Origin: JAVBKA01 sp031546715 | GTDB taxonomy: Bacteria; Bacillota; Clostridia; Oscillospirales; UBA929 | Direction of reading: 5' to 3' | NCBI GenBank assembly: GCA_031546715.1 | Contig: JAVBKA010000179.1 | Coordinates: 1-8,093, forward strand | Length of the DNA: 8,093 bases | Shown: positions 6,044 through 8,093 of the stretch, one piece after another | How the letters are laid out: every line of letters starts with the position of its first letter | How positions within the stretch are numbered: the first letter of the stretch is position 1 | Program-made: the position numbers and the translations under genes | The notes under the pieces: generated by a model | The model's database searches: none | Seen by the model: only the letters and a program-made list of their open reading frames with translations | Told to the model about the DNA's origin: nothing

Positions 6044-7897
6044 TTAAATGGCTGATTGTTCGGCTAATGCTTGCAGTTTTCGCTTTGCCCTGTACTCTCT
6101 TGCTTTAATCCGCTCATACTCTTTTCGTTTTTCAAGATTTTTTTCTCTATAATCTTTTCTATAGGCTCGATGGTATGCACGGCGTTTTTCTAATTGTACG
6201 TTTTCAATTTCTGCTCTCATTCGCTCAAGCTCTTGCTCTGTAGGTTCTGCAAGCTCCGTAAGTCTGTTTTCAAATTTACCGATATAATTAAAATGCACTT
6301 CTACGTGTTGAATTGTTTGCCTTGCCCCTTTTGTATCACGCTCATGCACAACAAGTTTACTAATAAATTCATTGATGGCGGTAGGAGTTACTTCATTAAA
6401 AGTGCAGTAGTTATCTACCATCTTAATAAACTTTTTCGCGCGTTGGCTTGCCGTCTCTCGGTCTGTCAAGTTTCCTTGTGTTTCTTCAAGTTCTTTTTTC
6501 AGCAGGTAATATTCTTCCGAATATTTTTGTGATAGTTGTTGGTATCGATCTTGGTCGATACTTCCAAGGGCGTTATCTTCATACAGCTTATTTATTACTT
6601 TGTCGATCTGTTCAAGCCTAAGCGTTATTTGTGGTATGCGTTTTTGTTGTTTTTTCATATCGTCCGTTTGTTGCATCGCAAGGTTGTTTTTAACCAAGGC
6701 TTCAAAATCTTCCTTGTTATTAAGCGAAAACTCGGCTATTTTGCTTAGTAGGCTTGCTATGTTTTGCATGAGTATATCACAGTCTATTTGGTGTTGCGAA
6801 TCACATTTAGCGTTTTTAGCCTTGCCCTTGGCATATTCACCGCAACGAGCAATGTACCTTATGCTGTTGTCATTTCTGTGATCTGTGCGTATGTGTAGCT
6901 TGGAGGCGCAATCTTTACAAAAGAGTAAACCCGACAATGGGTGAATATAGCCGTCACCATTAGGTCTCTTGACTGGTGCGTTTTCAAGTATTCTCTGTAC
7001 GTTTTCAAAGGTAATTCGGTCGATTATTGGCTCATGCACGTTTTCCGTTATATGCCATTCGCTTTTATCAACATAGTGATTTCTTTTATCTCTATAATGC
7101 TTTGTTGTCTTAAAATTCACGACATCGCCGCAATATTCCTGCCTTGTGAGGATGCGTGTAACGGTGGCTTTGTTCCAGTTATAGCGATTGGTTTCGTTTA
7201 AATGTCTACTTTTGGCTGTTCCACGGTCTTGGTCTTTCATGTAGAAAGTGGGCGTTGGCATTTGCTTCTCTTTTAGATGTATACAGATTTGGTTTCTATT
7301 TTTGCCGTCCAAAAACAGAGCGTAGATTATGCGGATAACTTCGGCTGCCGCTTCATCTATCAGCCAGAAATCTTTATTGTTTGGGTCTTTTACATATCCA
7401 AAGGGTGCTTCGGTAACGATAGGTTTACCGCTCATGCCTTTTGTTTTAATGCCTGTCTTAACCTTTTTGCTGATATCTTTAGCATACCATTCTGACATTA
7501 TGTTAATAAAAGGCGCAAACTCTAATGTATTTGGCTCTGCGCTGTCAATACCGCTGTTTATTGCTATAAATCTTACTTGCTGGACACGCATCAGCTCCAT
7601 GGCATTGCCGACTTCTAAATAATCTCGACCCCAACGGCTCATGTCTTTTATTATGATAGTACCTATTTTCCCATTACGCACATCATCAATCATGGCAGAA
7701 TATGCAGGCCTGTCAAAAAAACGACCGCTTTCATCATCATCTATATAGTGCTTGATGTTTGTTAGCCGTTGTTGTTGGGCATAATCCTCTAAAAATTTCT
7801 TCTGATTTTGAATACTGTTACTTTCACCGCCGTCCCTGTCCTCATCACCTACGGACAACCGTGAGTATAGGGCAGTAATCTTGTTATATTTGTTCAT
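6044..7897 (-). CDS. Large serine recombinase, TnpX-like (site-specific integrase/excisionase)
   Basis: A 617-residue recombinase that would cut and rejoin attP/attB and attL/attR through a Ser-DNA intermediate. The resolvase-type catalytic domain spans about 1-160: the nucleophile is Ser12 in ALYSRLS, with arginines in DMSRWGRD (85-92). The recombinase domain follows (about 165-300). A zinc ribbon has C327-x2-C330 and C352/C365. A coiled coil spans about 410-480, the segment used by large serine recombinases to control direction. A DUF4368-type block lies at 500-540, and a strongly basic tail at 571-609. ATG 7897 is preceded by AGGAGG (7906-7911) at 8 bp. It is somewhat shorter than TnpX of Tn4451 (about 700 residues). 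In the integrated state only the -10 half of its promoter is present; the circle should restore the -35. The gene reads in the same direction as virD4. Confidence 0.95.
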   Translation of the reverse strand: MNKYNKITALYSRLSVGDEDRDGGESNSIQNQKKFLEDYAQQQRLTNIKHYIDDDESGRFFDRPAYSAMIDDVRNGKIGTIIIKDMSRWGRDYLEVGNAMELMRVQQVRFIAINSGIDSAEPNTLEFAPFINIMSEWYAKDISKKVKTGIKTKGMSGKPIVTEAPFGYVKDPNNKDFWLIDEAAAEVIRIIYALFLDGKNRNQICIHLKEKQMPTPTFYMKDQDRGTAKSRHLNETNRYNWNKATVTRILTRQEYCGDVVNFKTTKHYRDKRNHYVDKSEWHITENVHEPIIDRITFENVQRILENAPVKRPNGDGYIHPLSGLLFCKDCASKLHIRTDHRNDNSIRYIARCGEYAKGKAKNAKCDSQHQIDCDILMQNIASLLSKIAEFSLNNKEDFEALVKNNLAMQQTDDMKKQQKRIPQITLRLEQIDKVINKLYEDNALGSIDQDRYQQLSQKYSEEYYLLKKELEETQGNLTDRETASQRAKKFIKMVDNYCTFNEVTPTAINEFISKLVVHERDTKGARQTIQHVEVHFNYIGKFENRLTELAEPTEQELERMRAEIENVQLEKRRAYHRAYRKDYREKNLEKRKEYERIKAREYRAKRKLQALAEQSAI

Positions 7898-7913
7898 GGG
7901 GCATTCCTCCTAA

Positions 7914-7967
7914 CGTCAATATAATGTTCCATTACAGTTAAGATTATGCACTCCAACGTGCAGAGCC
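7914..7967. other. Right attachment junction (attR), core CCA at 7953-7955
   Basis: Element sequence ends and virD4 sequence resumes here. The core CCA matches 203-205. The arm ATTACAGTT (7931-7939) mirrors AACTGTAAT at the left end; both are 14 bp from a CA crossover dinucleotide. The host part encodes the conserved coupling-protein stretch YGSARW, so the natural attB lies in a conserved coding motif of virD4. Confidence 0.85.
7943..7948 (-). promoter_or_regulatory. -10 half (CATAAT) of the split recombinase promoter
   Basis: On the minus strand CATAAT lies about 45 bp before the recombinase start codon. In the integrated state the hexamer 17 bp upstream, inside virD4, is ATACGG, a poor -35. 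After circularization TTGACA from the left end (216-221) lies exactly 17 bp upstream. This fits low recombinase expression in the chromosome and strong expression in the circle. Confidence 0.75.
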
Positions 7968-8093
7968 GTATTCCACATTTTTACGGTATTTCTTTGCGTT
8001 TTTCGACCTAGTGTAAACAATGCCTTTGATTATCAGCACACCAATCAAACCCATAAGCCAATCGGGATATGGCAAAAAATGATATAGTGCATG
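7944..8093 (-). pseudogene. virD4: VirD4/TraG-type coupling protein, N-terminal fragment (5' side of insertion)
   Basis: Read leftward from 8093, the frame is open from the window edge. It contains a membrane-spanning stretch (DWLMGLIGVLIIKGIVY) followed by RSKNAKKYRKNVEYGSARW. This matches the second transmembrane helix and the following basic segment of CD1115-type VirD4 proteins. The insertion then replaces the rest with Ser-Ala and a TAA stop (7944-7946) contributed by the element. The truncated product would keep membrane helices but lack the ATPase. Its continuation, GTKKDIKP and the Walker A motif, is at 1-205. The start codon lies to the right of the window. Confidence 0.9.

Larger units (their letters stand above)
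206..7955. mobile_element. Integrative mobilizable element, Tn4451-like, inserted in virD4
   Basis: The boundaries come from the interrupted host gene. Flank 1-205 joined to 7956-8093 restores a continuous VirD4 reading frame, and the trinucleotide CCA is present at both junctions (203-205 and 7953-7955), so the exact edge can shift by up to 3 bp. The element is about 7.75 kb. It carries a large serine recombinase next to one end, a TnpW-family protein, CHC2 and DUF3987 proteins, a MobV relaxase with an oriT, and a sigma factor/chemotaxis-like cargo pair. No type IV secretion genes are inside, so it should be mobilizable rather than self-transmissible. The recombinase-TnpW-MobV set resembles the Tn4451/Tn4453 family (tnpX, tnpW, tnpZ). 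No antibiotic resistance gene and no recognizable excisionase are present. Confidence 0.9.

Noticed and set aside
6194..7622. Several plus-strand open frames opposite the serine recombinase
   Set aside because: All are short, hydrophobic, Cys/Phe-rich translations typical of the complement of a charged coding sequence.
206..7955. Insertion sequence or DDE transposon with terminal inverted repeats
   Set aside because: The inverted words are attP arms centred on the core and not at the extreme tips, no DDE transposase is present, and no longer target duplication than 3 bp exists.
1..8093. CRISPR array, tRNA or rRNA gene
   Set aside because: The only repeat cluster (3336-3570) has short units with irregular spacing in both orientations, and no cloverleaf or rRNA-like sequence was seen.

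Overview
The window holds what looks like a complete integrative mobilizable element (IME) of about 7.75 kb, inserted in the coupling-protein gene (virD4/traG-like) of a larger conjugative element. The organism is most likely a Clostridia-type Firmicute, probably from the gut. Grounds for this are the strong GGAGG-type ribosome binding sites, the moderate-to-low GC, the Tn4451/TnpX-like recombinase with a TnpW-type partner, the MobV relaxase, and a coupling protein resembling the clostridial CD1115-type VirD4 family. The assignments come from reading motifs; no database search was possible.

Layout. Positions 1-205 (minus strand) encode an internal part of VirD4 with its Walker A motif. Positions 7956-8093 (minus strand) encode the N-terminal membrane segment that belongs just before it. 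Joining the flanks at a shared CCA (TGG on the coding strand) restores one reading frame, GSARW|GTKKDIKP. This defines the insertion to within 3 bp. Inside the element, from left to right: an AT-rich left end; a plus-strand operon of an ECF-like sigma factor and a soluble protein combining chemoreceptor-tip-like segments with a CheW-like segment; an oriT of the pMV158/MobV type; then, all on the minus strand, a MobV relaxase, an iteron-rich intergenic region, a DUF3987 protein, a CHC2 zinc-finger primase-like protein, a TnpW-family small protein and a large serine recombinase.

How the parts fit. The recombinase would excise and integrate the element. The two element ends carry inverted arms (ATTACAGTT/AACTGTAAT). 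On circularization they also bring a TTGACA at the left end to exactly 17 bp from a CATAAT at the right end, creating a promoter for the recombinase only in the circle. This is the same logic described for Tn4451/Tn4453. The relaxase would nick the oriT and depend on a conjugation apparatus supplied in trans. The CHC2 and DUF3987 proteins and the iteron region could support replication or second-strand synthesis of the circle.

The most unusual part is the cargo: a sigma factor translationally overlapped with a chemotaxis-like protein, on an element that otherwise carries only mobility genes. The insertion also disables the coupling protein of its host element until it excises, a genetic on/off switch between the two mobile elements.
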